From positions 47,733,235 to 47,797,234 of the forward strand of contig NC_088875.1 in the NCBI RefSeq assembly GCF_032884065.1: DNA of 64,000 nucleotides. The letters are read 5' to 3'. The DNA comes from Artemia franciscana. Its lineage: Eukaryota; Arthropoda; Branchiopoda; Anostraca; Artemiidae. The notes beneath the pieces are model-generated. The model had not been told where the DNA came from. It saw only the letters and a list, made by a program, of their open reading frames with translations, and ran no database searches. Numbering within the stretch: position 1 is the first letter of the stretch; every line of letters starts with the position of its first letter. This document shows, piece by piece, positions 12,409 to 22,339 of the stretch. A program made the position numbers and the translations under genes.

Positions 12409-13080
12409 TTAAGAGGAAAAACCTGCTTCTTGGGTCCTCCTTGGCAACGAATTGGAAAAATCATACATGGAAAAAACAGGAAAATGGTCTGAGATATCAC
12501 TCATCAATATAGAATTTCGCACCAAGGCCAAAGATGAAAAAATATTATCAAGCATAGAAGCAGTAGTGTTAGTTATGCGAGTTGCAATGGATGCAGAAGG
12601 TAGTGTTGGAAAATCCAAGGTCGAGGATGACCTCCGGCCACGCAAATTAAGGTCAAAGTCACCCATAATTACAAGTTCACATAAATGAAGTTGGATTATT
12701 TCCAAGACCACTTCAAGAATCTGAAGGAAAGAGGGAACAGACCCACTAGGAGACCGGTATATATTACCAACAATCAAAGTTTTAGCTTGGGTTTTAATCT
12801 CAATAAATATGGATTCAAAAATTCCTTATTCATTTCTTGACAGGTCATGTCTAACAGAGTACGGAAGATATTCCGAAACATAAACAGCAAGGCCACCTTT
12901 ACCCATCCTACTTCGATTCAAATATTCCATCTTGTACCCAGGGATATGCAATAGAGATTCGCTTTTCGAATCAAGGAAAGTCTCACAAAGACCAATGAAG
13001 TCAGGGTGGCCACTACACAATAATTTTTGCAATAAAAGTATTAGAATGATTTTTCTCGATTATAAAATTGCGGACACTGG
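12409..13080 (-). pseudogene. LINE AP-endonuclease domain, broken
   Basis: Two frames together make an exonuclease-endonuclease-phosphatase domain. The first (13032-12826) has HPDFIGLCETFLDS and MGKGGLAVYVSEYLPY. The second (12777-12409) has VGNIYRSPSG, LVIMGDFDLNL (the GDFN box, here GDFD), SMLDNIFSS and SDISDHFPVF (the SDH box). Traces at 13080-13040 (SVRNFIIEKN) suggest the start of the domain. GDFN to GDFD and the frameshift between the frames argue against function. Confidence 0.85.
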
Positions 13081-13179
13081 AAAGTAATTCGAAGGATTTT
13101 TTTCAACCATAATCTTCCAAATGTCAATCCTTTTTTTATGTAAAATTTTTAATATCAACATTTGAACACTACGGTTTCA

Positions 13180-13660
13180 TCAGATCTGTAGTGAGCGGCT
13201 TGGACGATGTAATCCATCATAACTCTTCTTTTGTGGAACCAGCGTACAGAAGTCTACTGGGCAAAATGGACGACAGCTATGGGAGCATTTTCTAAGTTAC
13301 GGCGATGTTTGCGGATAAAAACTTAGATAGACACGGAACTCGTGCTAGAGGAATTGACCAGGACTGAGGTCAAAAGCTATAAAGTCACTGATTGCGGCAT
13401 CTTTGAGTCCCTATTATGTGAAATCTATGCAGTTAAATCGATATTCCCAACTCTCTGGTCAGTTTACCAGAGGATTGTGACAGCATCACCAACTTTGGTG
13501 AAGGTGAAAAGAAGCTTCAGCGAAAGTAAAATTGGTCACCACACGTGTACATACAACGATGGACGATGACTAGTTCGATCACCTCGTCATGAAGAGCTTT
13601 GAAACTGCCGAATCAAGACATTCGGTTTTTGAACTGAAATTTTGTAGTTGCATTTTCTTC
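13180..13660 (+). pseudogene. hAT-type transposase C-terminal fragment
   Basis: The frame at 13342-13569 encodes FPTLWSVYQRIVTASPTLVK and KRSFSESKIGHHTCTYNDGR. This resembles the hAT dimerisation region (FPxL…ltip.ssa..ERSFS..K.ik…m.ddRL). The usual ERSFS is KRSFS here. A frameshift near 13566 moves the continuation (DHLVMKSFE, like the conserved L..L.lms.e tail) to another frame. The upstream part (13180-13340) has stops and cannot be assigned. No terminal inverted repeats were found, so this is a remnant. Confidence 0.5.
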
Positions 13661-13689
13661 ATTCTGTTTTTAATCCCTATATTTAATTG

Positions 13690-13896
13690 AAATTATCAAT
13701 GTCTTACCTCTGAGTTCTGTTTGTATATAAAAATAGCGAAAATAGCGACAATGACCACACTGCCTTTCCATAACAAACAAATGCAAAGTAAAGATAATAG
13801 GAAAAATCTTTTCAAGACAGTAGAAATCAGTTCAGTGGATATTTCGGCCCTATGTCTAAGGGCCGTCTTCAGCACAACACAAGAATAAGAGAGAAA

Positions 13897-13905
<9 letters not shown>
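13690..13905 (-). repeat. Left half of a Penelope-like(?) repeat split by a Helitron
   Basis: The sequence at 13778-13900, continued at 16022-16145, is repeated without interruption at about 54990-55245. It carries a stem-loop (GGCCCTATG…AAGGGCC on this strand). On the minus strand it reads CTGAAGACGGCCC…GGGCCGAAA, which resembles the CUGANGA and GAAA core elements of hammerhead ribozymes known in Penelope-like elements. The fit is imperfect, because one unpaired C lies between core and stem. The interruption at the TA run is Helitron A. Confidence 0.4.

Positions 13906-13969
<64 letters not shown>
13903..13969. repeat. (TA)n microsatellite
   Basis: Uninterrupted TA repeat directly abutting the CTAG 3' end of Helitron A. 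The short-peptide frames of alternating Ile-Tyr across such tracts are artefacts. Confidence 0.97.
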
Positions 13970-13970
<1 letters not shown>

Positions 13971-16010
13971 TAGCTGTTGGGGTGGCGCTTCGCGCCACCC
14001 CAACACCTAGTTGGTGGGGGCGCTTCGCGCCCCCCCCAAGCCCCCCCGCGCGCGTAAGTCGTTACGCGCCATAATAGTTACGCGCCATTGTAGTTGTGTC
14101 CCTATGTCCCACCTGTGAATATAGATATATATATATATATATATGGTTTTAACTACGTAAAACTTGCGAATATACAACATTCTTTGCTGTCCCATTGTCT
14201 TTGCATATAAATAGATTGTCAGGTTTACCGACTCTTGAACATGCAACATATAATGGTCCATGGGAAAACAATCTGTATTCAGATCTATACCTCATGATTC
14301 TAATGATTGCCCTTGAGCTTTGTTGATGGTGATTGCTAATCGACCATTCCCTGTCCCGGTGTCCCGGTCGTCATTTACATCCCCCTGTTTCCCCCGGTGT
14401 CCCCGTTGTAGTTGTGTCCCTGTGTCCCGGTCGTCATTTATATTCCCTGTGTCCCGGGTCCCGGTCATCATTTGTATCCCGGTGTCCCGGTCTGTATATA
14501 CATTCGTTTTTTAGTTTTGTTTTTCTCCTTTATTTTTTTCCTTTTTTTTTCTTTTTTAGCTTATTTAGATTTTTAGATTTTTTAGTTTTTTTTATTAGTT
14601 TTTAGTTTTTATTTCTTTTTAGTTTTTTTGTCCCGGTCGTCATTTATATCCCCCTGTTTCCCCCGGTGTCCCCGTTGTAGTTGTGTCCCTGTGTCCCGGT
14701 CGTTATTTATATTCCCTGTGTCCCGGTCGTCATTTGTATCCCGGTGTACCGGTCTGTATATACATTCGTTTTTTAGTTTTGTTTTTCTCCTTTATTTTTT
14801 TCCTTTTTTTTTCTTTTTTAGTTTATTTAGATTTTTAGATTTTTTAGTTTTTTTATTAGTTTTTAGTTTTTTTTTCTTTTTAGTTTTTTTGTAGTTTTTA
14901 CCTTCTTTTTAGTTTTGTTAAATTTTTTTTTTACTTGTGTCCTGGTCGTCATTTATACTCCCTGTGTCCCGGTGCTTTGTTGATTGCTAATCGAACATTC
15001 CTTTTGTCCTGGTCGCTTTCTCTTTGAGTGTCGTCATTTATTTTTTTCTTTTTTAGTTCTTTTAGTTTTTACCTTTTTTAGTTTTTTTTTAGTTTTTAGT
15101 TTTTTTAGTTTTTTACCTTTTTTTAGTTTTTTTAGTTTTTTTAGTTTTTTAGCTTTTTTATTTTTTTTATTAGTTTTTAGTTTTTTTGTAGTTTTTGCCT
15201 TTTTTTTTAGTTTTTTTAGTTTTTTAGCTTTTTTATTAGTTTTTAGTTTTTTTTGTAGTTTTTGCCTTTTTTTAGTTTTTTTAGTTTTTTAGCTTTTTTA
15301 TTTTTTTTATTAGTTTTTAGTTTTTTTTGTAGTTTTTGCCTTTTTTAGTTTTTTCAGTTTTGACGTCACCTGATCCAGTTTTTTCAGGTGACGTCACCTG
15401 ATCCACGATCCACAGATCCACAGACAACTTATTTTTATATATATAGATAGTTTTTTTTTTTTTACTTATGTCCTGGTCGTCATTTATACTCCCTGTGTCC
15501 CGGTGCTTTGTTGATTGCTAATCGAACATTCCTTTTGTCCTGGTCGCTTTCTCTTTGAGTGTCGTCATTTATTAGTTTTTTCCTTTTTTTTTTAGTTTTT
15601 TATTGGTTTTTACCTTTATTTTAGCTTATTTTTCAGTTTTTTCCTTTTTTTTAGTTTTTTTTTATTTTTTATTTTTTTTAGTTTTTTACCTTTTTTTAGT
15701 TTTTTTAGTTTTTTTAGTTTTTTAGCTTTTTTACTTTTTTTATTAGTTTTTAGTTTTTTTTTGTAGTTTTTGCCTTTTTTTAGTTTTTTCAGTTTTTTTT
15801 TAGTTTTTTATTGGTTTTTACCTTTATAGTTTTTTTAGTTTTTTAGCTTTTTTATTTTTTTTATTAGTTTTTAGTTTTTTTTGTAGTTTTTGCCTTTTTT
15901 TAGTTTTTTCAGTTTTGACGTCACCTAATCCAGTTTTTTCAGGTGACGTCACCTGACACATCCATCCATCCATCCACAGACAGACAACTTATTTTTATAT
16001 ATATAGAAGA
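13970..16010 (-). mobile_element. Non-autonomous Helitron A, complete, with duplicated 5' end
   Basis: Read on the minus strand, the element starts TCTTCTATATATATAAAAAT (16010) and ends in a GC-rich hairpin (GGGGTGGCGC GAA GCGCCACCCC) followed by CAACAGCTAG (13970). These are a Helitron 5'-TC, a subterminal hairpin and a CTRR 3' end. A second hairpin of GGGGGCGC/GCGCCCCC type lies inward. It retains the last codons of the RepHel helicase at about 14150-14340 (motifs [13 protein letters not shown]), an internal (TA)n, TGTGTCCCGGTCGTC minisatellites and T-rich TTTTTTAG tracts. A second copy of the 5' end lies at 15447. The uninterrupted site at 55100-55125 shows the flanks without the element. 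Confidence 0.85.
14350..14935. repeat. Tandem duplication with CCGGTCGTCATTTATATTCC minisatellite
   Basis: The block starting near 14359 (GTCCCGGTCGTCATTTACAT, then CCCCCGGTGTCCCC) recurs from about 14632 with the same downstream T-rich tail. Each block has several short units built on TGTCCCGGTCGTCATTT. Similar minisatellites occur in most Helitron pieces of the window (27965, 28145, 28650, 29735, 48930, 49280, 56030, 57880). The apparent Pro/Ser/Arg peptides have no family and are not called as genes. Confidence 0.8.
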
Positions 16011-16145
16011 TATATATATATATATATATAAATGAACTTACATCAAATTGTGAGACTTAAAACTAAATAATTAAAAACACTTTTTAAAAACTTTTTTTTT
16101 AAAAATAGCCCTAGCATCCTTACTTCAACGAAGTTCAACCAGGAC
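16011..16145 (-). repeat. Right half of the repeat split by Helitron A
   Basis: After a short TA run, the phrase AACTTACATCAAATTGTGAG and the block CCCTAGCATCCTTACTTCAA match 55120-55245. This restores the continuity of the repeat that begins at 13778. Confidence 0.8.
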
Positions 16146-18177
16146 TCGAGTTGAAATTTTTCCTGGATTGTATATCTATTATTGGTTTCTAATACGTGTT
16201 TGAGGCTTGAAAACCATTTGGAAAGTTATAAGGGATTGCAAAACTACAACGTGTAATTGATGGCAAAGTAATAAACCTAGATGTTGTTCTTGGAGCATGT
16301 TAGTTGGTGAAGTTAACCAAAGAGTTCTCCAACACGTGATGTTGCCTAAGCGCTGGAAATCTAGTTACTACTAAGGTCAGGAGAAATCGGTGATTGACCG
16401 ATGATTCAGGAAATTGAAAGTTTTTTTTTTCAAAAAATTTTTGAGTTGAAAGGTACTGGGATACACTCAGTCCAAAAAGAAGTATTTGTGTTCCAGCATA
16501 TTCATCAAAAGTCTGTCTAGCCACTATAGGACTGTGAAAAAAAATCATTCCCACATGTAAAAACATTTATATGTCTAAAGTTTCTGTTACTGGAAAGAAT
16601 CTTGTAATAAACAAATATATTTATCATTTTTGCGCATTTAGAATTCCTTATTACTTTTGATTTTTGAAAAGAAAATACTATAATTTCTAATTGTTATTTT
16701 CTAAATTGTTATTTATTTTTCTTGTACTTGTGTTTTTGTGTTATTTGTTTTTGTTTTCTTTGCGTTATTTGTAGTTCTTTTTCTCCTTGTACTCCACTTT
16801 TTCCCTTATAAGAAATAAATTATTATTATTATTATCATTAATCAAGTAACCTGGACAATTGAAATTCTTAATTATCTCCCTGTATAAATTCGAAATCTCT
16901 GCAAAGATTGAAAGAAAGAAAAACTGAGAGAAACAAAATAAGAAAGAAAATAAATAAGAATATAAAGAGAAAGAAAAACTGAGCCCGACTGTTGTTTTCA
17001 ATAATAGTGAATCAAAGTGTATGGTTTTGTGGCAGCTATTGTGTTCATTGTCTAGCCATATTTTCATCAGCAATAAAAAATAGTCGTTCAAATAGACCAT
17101 ACCTCTCAACATTTCATAGAGATTTTGCAGTCAAGATGGTTCTCAGGCTCTCCAAATTTCGAGAAATGGGGAGGAGTATGATTTTTTGCTTTACTTGCCC
17201 TGCCTTTATCATTAATATAAAAAAAAATGTGTCAAATAGACTAGCGTCTTTAATTTTCCCTGTGCTTTTAGCTATCGAAAAGAACTTCGGGCCCTTCAAT
17301 ATCTGAGGCCTAGAAGAAGCAGTGAAATGTTCAATGTGATATGCTATTTTTAAACTTTTTATATGTGTTTGTCCTGCTTTTTTCTTTCTTTTTTTTTTAT
17401 CAGTAAGACGGATTCGGCGCCTATAATAACGTCTTTCTTAAAAGTAAATATCCTAAAGGTTCCCGAAATTTAAAACCACTGTGGATTTTAAATTCATATA
17501 CAATGGGATTAATGTATCAGGTTATCTCAAAAGGGCCTGCCGCTTCGATACCCAAAAAATAGGCATCCCTCCCCCCTATCTGAAATAGGTTAAAAACCAA
17601 TGGAGAATTTGGGTTTTTGAAGGAGACCCGTATTCACCCGTCCCCTTGAGGTTCACCTCTCCTCCGCCTCTCTAGTCTCAGTGGTGTTCCCCTGCCCATT
17701 GCTTTAGCAGCAATCTTGGGCTCCCATTTGAGGTCGCATAAAGCTGCATAAGGAGTGCCATTGCAACCTCTATTTATGAGTGTGTAATAATTTGATTAAT
17801 TTTTATGCCAAAACTGGAATCAGAATATATGAAATTCCATTTGCATCCTTGTGCTTAAAGCTTTTCATAAACTACACATTACCTAGAATATAGTGTTACC
17901 TGATATCTGAAGATTTAGAACATCACTTAAGGTCCATGGTGGCTGGTGGAAGAGGATACTTGAGAGGTAACTCTGGCCTTATGCTTATGAATTCCGGTTT
18001 CGCTTAATAAGATCAACAATTTAAATTAAAACAACTATTTATTTTTTAACAAAAACTAGGAGATAGGAATAATCCTTTTATATTAGTTTATATTGTGGAA
18101 TAAAATTGTTGAATAAACTATAAAACATACTGCAAGATTATTATTTTAACAATTAATAAAAAAAACATTTTTTTTAG
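16146..18177 (+). other. Inferred MPND intron, no confident feature
   Basis: AT-rich DNA with no recognised coding region. The stretch 17040-17300 contains a repeat-like phrase (TACCTCTCAACATTTCATAGA) without a clear family. At 17890-17970 there is a short acceptor-to-donor open stretch, but it lacks the EVxGxLGG signature expected of the missing JAMM exon. The interval ends in a polypyrimidine tract and AG at 18176-18177. Confidence 0.4.
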
Positions 18178-18426
18178 CTTTGTCATTGGTCAGAGCTTAT
18201 CCTTGCCTTGTTTCAAATTCATCAGTGGAGGAAGGTAGAGCAGAAGAATATAGAATCAAGCAGCAAATGCAGAATGATTCCCATCAGTTGGCTGCTTGGT
18301 ATCATTCCCATCCTCTGAGCAAAGCACAGCCTTCTATCCGGGACACCTTGAAGCAGCTTTCGTATGAACTAATAATGAGAGGAAACACAGATAATAGTTA
18401 TCGGCCATGTGTTGGGCTTATTTTTG
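18178..18426 (+). CDS. MPND: MPND-like protein, exon with JAMM (MPN+) metalloprotease motif
   Basis: The exon lies between a TTTTTTTTAG acceptor and a GTGAGA donor. Its frame reads LSLVRAYPCLV, then QLAAWYHSHP followed by LSKAQPSIRD, and ends RPCVGLIFG. The HSHP…PSxxD element is the zinc-binding JAMM motif (HxHPxxxxxPSxxD): both His and the Asp are present, so the metal site is intact in this exon. The surrounding pattern (WYHSHP, QL-Y-L-RG, PC--LI) is closest to MPND/MYSM1 rather than to Rpn11 or Csn5, where TGWWHSHP-type sequences differ. The catalytic Glu should lie in an upstream exon not identified here. Reading beyond 18426 runs into intron, so the apparent longer frame is not coding. 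Confidence 0.82.
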
Positions 18427-18768
18427 GTGAGATCCCTTCTTCTTTTACTTTTAATTCGTTTCTATTTATTTACTTTCTATTCTTCATCTACTTCTGTTTT
18501 GTATTGAGTAAACGTGTTATATTATGGGTGATTCTAATAGTTTTATGTTATAAGACTATTAATTGATGGTCATATCCTTTGTTCATCTTCGAAAAACGAC
18601 CAGAATACTTTAAAAGAGTATATTATAAAACAAAATAGCATATAAACAAAGAGGCATATCTCTATAGATTCAAATTATAGATGAAAGCTCCATAATAATC
18701 CAAACAAGAAGAAAACTCCTCCAACCAAACCTACGTATTTATTAGTCATAGATTTTAACGTCTTTTGA

Positions 18769-18942
18769 CAAGGATGTATCCATAATTTTGTCGGGAGGGG
18801 GGTATTTTTATTTGGAAGGAGGATTTAAAACTTTACAAAACTCATCGAAATTAGTTTTATATGCATTTTTTTACTTTAACAGAAATTTCAAGGAGAGGGG
18901 GTGGGGTTAAACTTGGTAAACTTCTCCCTGGTTATGGCCTTG
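18769..18942. mobile_element. MITE-like element, CAAGG termini, ~175 bp
   Basis: The element runs from CAAGGATGTATCCATAATTT to CTGGTTATGGCCTTG, so its ends are imperfect inverted repeats. It has a G-run block at each side. A relative of almost the same length and with the same ends (CAAGGCCATATCCAGGATTT … GCCTTG) lies at 60023-60199. No coding capacity. The transposase family is unknown, and a clear target duplication was not seen. Confidence 0.5.
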
Positions 18943-19470
18943 TTGGTTAGCCAGCTTGCCCCAAATTTATCGTAATTTTTTGCTTAACCGAATGTTATCT
19001 TCAAGAAAAACTTTTTATTTCTAGTCTTAATTTTTGTTTTTCCAACTTCAAATTCCTTCGGTTATTTCCTTCGCTGACCTTCAAAAAACGATCAAAGATG
19101 ACCGAAAAATTCAAAATGACCAAAAATGAAAATACTTTAAAAAGAGTCTATTATAAAACAAAATAGTATATTAAAACACGAATAATATTTGTTTTTCTCT
19201 TTCTTAACATTGCAACGATCCCTGGTACAACTTGTACAACTAGCCTGTTTCTTACAGGGGTTCTCTGAAAATTTTTTTGCTGAAAATATCGCCATCAAAT
19301 AGTGCAATTTTTTTTTAATCAGGGCTTTGGCTAACTTCTGTGTAAATACTAATGAATTAGCGGTGGCCTACGAGGATGGCCAAAGAGATCCCACACGCTT
19401 GATAGAAACATCGCAGAAGCGCAAGTCTACACAACTGCTGGGTATTGGATCATTTAGAAATATGTATTGC

Positions 19471-19700
19471 AGGCAGTGACGCCAGTTCACGGAAATGTAG
19501 GGGGGGGGGCAAAATATATTTTTATTTTAGGGGTGTGGGCAATTATGTTGTTTTACAATGAAAAATGTGAAAAAAAAACCTCATTTCTCAATTAAAACAA
19601 AAAACAAAAAAAAAAGTATGTACTAGAATGTAGGGGGGGAAACGAATGGATAGGGCAAATGCTCCCTTCCTCACCCCCAACTCAATTGTTGCCACTGCCT
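19471..19700. mobile_element. MITE-like element, AGGCAGTG termini
   Basis: AGGCAGTGACGCCAGTTCAC at the left is mirrored by GTTGCCACTGCCT at the right (inverted AGGCAGTGGCAAC). Two G-runs (about 19500 and 19635) are enclosed. It is about 230 bp and non-coding. It resembles the other G-rich MITEs here in design but has different termini. Confidence 0.5.
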
Positions 19701-19951
19701 ACGTGAGATCATCTCGTAAGCACTGCAGCCTTTCTGCATACAGGATTGTATAACAAATTTCCACATAATAGGTTTTTATGAGGATTCACTTTGCAGACAT
19801 TGTAACTAAAGTCTATTAATCAGTGACATCAATTGTGGATGATTTTTTCCTGAAATTGTTTCATGTTCTTTCATGCTAAGGTTGTTCTTGATGGCTCTCA
19901 ATAAAAAAAAAACTACACAAACCAAATAAAAGGTATAATAAACGAAATAAA

Positions 19952-21170
19952 AAAAACCCTACACACATGATATTTGAATAAAGCACCAATGACTTATATC
20001 AAACTAAGCCAGATTTGAGCCTATTGCTTCAAACCATTTCATGTCCACGCAGCAGTAGGCAGAAGGAATTCTCTCGTAAAAGGAGGCGGCTGTAAATTTT
20101 CATTACACAGGAGATCCAACGGCAGTAGAACTAAATTACCCTTCAATTGTTTGAGTTCTTCCTCTGCTTGCTCTGGGTTCTGGATACTCAGTGGTTTTAC
20201 ACTTCTATAAGATTCAATTTCAGAAAACGTTGTAAGTTGACTTGCTGGTAAGCAGTTAAAAACCTTTTCATATATTTCTGTATTTGAAGATGCCGTGTTT
20301 CTACAAAATTCTCTGTAGAAAGACTCACTAACAAGGTCGGCTGAATTGATAGGTTCTGTTTCTTCTAAAAACCCTAAGTGCTCTTGGAAAAGATGCTTCC
20401 TCAAAGAGCCAGCGAAGCGACCGCAATTGTACAGCTTTTCGTCCATTTCTGAGCTTCTGTTTCCTATTAGGCTTCTGTCCTTATGTTTTCAGAGCCACAA
20501 TCAACAAGTTTTGTCTTCGAAGATCATAGGCTTGCTATGGACATGAATTTGCTCGGTAACCAGTTTTTCGAAGAGATTTTAATGTTTTCTAAGACCATAG
20601 AAGGTGATGTATTTACTAGGGTCATTACCTTTCTCTTTTAATTTCTCCATTAGGGATTTGGGGCCTCGACAAATTGAGAAATAAATCCAGTGACAGATAG
20701 TACCTTTTTTGGTTTGATCTCACCTTTAAAACCAGGCAAAAAGGGCATCACTACATATACACGAAAACGTCTCTGTTTGCTATGAGCTAACGCAAAATGC
20801 CTTTCAGCAGAGTCTGTGATATCTTATTGTGTACGTTGTTATCTTCAGCGGCAATATAAATGAAAAACTGGTTTTCGATGTATATGTAGTGTTTTGACTT
20901 TCTAATAGCAGAACAGTACCCTAGATGAATACCATCTTCTGTCTTAACACCGGCACTCCATTGACTAACGCTCCAAATTACCTGGCAGTTTACATCAAAA
21001 TAGTTAGTCATTCACGATGGGATGTTTTCACTGCATTCATTGTATCTTCTTGGAATCAAAAATGGGTATGAATGATCTCTGTTCGCTTTCAAAGCCTTGA
21101 CAAATTCCAGCTTTCAATAAAATGTCTTGCAGCATCCCTGGCTACCCTGCCTGGGATCCTGCCTTCAACA
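19952..21170 (-). pseudogene. Truncated, decayed copy of the phospholipase D gene
   Basis: Matches the 3' part of the PLD gene at 61472-62730, including its 3' untranslated sequence, with high identity. The C-terminal 135 codons remain open (20446-20039), ending in AAWT where the parent has AVWT. Decay is clear. A 42-base deletion between ATTTCTGA repeats lies at about 20450. The second HKD motif reads HSKPMIFED with Glu in place of the catalytic Asp. Frameshifts follow, and codons are lost between 20446 and 20787. A further open piece (21011-20787) covers the ENQFF region. The match ends at CAACAG (21170), where a Helitron N-terminal fragment in the same orientation begins. Confidence 0.9.
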
Positions 21171-22040
21171 GTAGGCGTTTTGTCAGGATAAATAACAATT
21201 TTATGCGTATCAGTAGGCATCAAGTCGGTTGCTGTTTTGAACAGTTGCTGTCATTAAATTATTATTTTCGTGGAAAAGATGTTGCAATTGGGAAACGAAA
21301 GTCCTTTCAACGTCGGGAGAAATTTCGTAACGTGCTTTCAGTTCGGCATTAATATCACGGATGAACACCAACTGGAAAAATTGTGATGCTTACCTGAAAA
21401 TAGTAGAAGGGAACCAGCTATATGATAAATTTGCCCTTTTGCTTTGAAAGTAGTCATAAATGACCTTGATCTATGATTTGGGCCCCAAACGACGTCATTT
21501 GGAAACATAAGTCATATTTCCTGATGTTTGATAAAAAACGCTTCGATTTAGACGTATGCCCAGTAAGCAGAAATTTCAATGTCTCTGGTGATTCAGCCAG
21601 CTGAGGAAGCTTAACTTTTCCTGAAGCGCAACACATTCCCATTGTTTCAACATTAAATTTCAAGGCCTTGCAATAAGGACAAATGTCAGACATAGTCCCG
21701 ATTTAAATATCTTGACTCAAGCTATAATCATCGGAAGGGCAGCACTTTAATGTCAGTCGAGTATACACGGATTGCTTTCGTAATACAGCGACACGCCTTC
21801 TTTTTTTACTGTCTGTCAGCCATAAGCCTGGTTTCGCGTTGCTCTGGTAGTTCCTCGATACACCTTTTCTTACTTTCTCTTCAAGCATCAAGTCTGGCTT
21901 CGCGTTGCTCTTGTGGTTCCTCGACACGCCTTCGTTGACGTAAATTGGACATTCCTAATCAGGCCATTTCTCTTTGAGCCGCAAGCCTGGTTTTGCGTTG
22001 CTCCAGTGTTTCATCCTGGTGTTCAAATTTTGGTAACATT
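21171..22040 (-). pseudogene. Helitron RepHel N-terminal fragment
   Basis: Read on the minus strand from an ATG at 22040, this has MLPKFEHQDETLEQRKTRLA and several copies of a RRRVEE-PQEQREARL repeat. It then has MSDICPYCKALKF and GMCCASGKVKLP (a CxxC…CC metal-binding motif) followed by FLLTGHTSKSKRFL and FQMTSFGAQI. The same series occurs on the plus strand in the Helitron at 24737-25660. It has stops and frameshifts and breaks off at 21171, where the PLD-derived sequence starts. The conserved CxxC block upstream of the Rep domain is a usual feature of animal RepHel proteins. Confidence 0.8.
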
Positions 22041-22339
22041 GTAGAATAATTTCATTTTGACATTAATTGACACTTTGACAAATTTTCTTCGAGCAGCAAG
22101 CATTCTAAATATTAACAATTTCTACTAAAGTTCAAACTTTTGTTTTCTTTTTTAAGGTTTTCGAATTGCTTTAATCCATTGTCAAAATATATTCAAATAT
22201 TTGTGCAATTACCAATTTTTTACTCTTGAAGCAATATAATAAAATTTAAAAAGAGCCTCAAGTTTTTATTAATACTTATTATTCAAAAAAAGTATTATTG
22301 GATACTTTATTAAGATAGAGTGGTAGAGAAATTAAAAAA

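Larger units (their letters stand above)
10130..13080 (-). mobile_element. Non-LTR retrotransposon (CR1/Jockey-like), 5'-truncated and frameshifted
   Basis: On the minus strand the order is endonuclease (13080-12409), linker (12295-11570) and reverse transcriptase (11570-10424), followed by about 300 bases of 3' untranslated DNA with an AATAAA signal near 10130. The AP-endonuclease and RT motif set is that of the CR1/Jockey group; a finer clade cannot be named without a tree. The copy begins inside the endonuclease, so ORF1 is absent, which is typical of 5' truncation. Several frameshifts and stops make it inactive. It sits inside the MPND intron, antisense to the gene. Confidence 0.88.
18427..19951 (+). 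other. Probable MPND intron carrying small G-rich elements
   Basis: No exon could be recognised after the JAMM exon. The interval holds two MITE-like elements listed separately. It otherwise consists of AT-rich DNA with a partial repeat (TTAAAAAGAGTCTATTATAA at 18610 and 19137). Confidence 0.35.

Noticed and set aside
14320-15292. Open frames rich in CPGRHLYS and FFSFLVFL repeats (also 48900-49205, 55996-56571)
   Set aside because: They come from the TGTCCCGGTCGTC minisatellite and the T-rich tracts. Frames are not conserved between elements, and composition follows the repeat.
17890-17970. Candidate exon for the missing JAMM N-terminal part (…DLEHHLRSMVAGGRGYLR…)
   Set aside because: It has acceptor- and donor-like ends and a faint resemblance to HSHL…EVVGYLGG, but the catalytic Glu is replaced and spacing is wrong. 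Not strong enough to call.
18427-18566. Continuation of the JAMM exon frame to 18566
   Set aside because: After the GTGAGA donor the frame becomes FYF/ILFFIYFCF low-complexity sequence typical of an AT-rich intron, so the exon ends at 18426.
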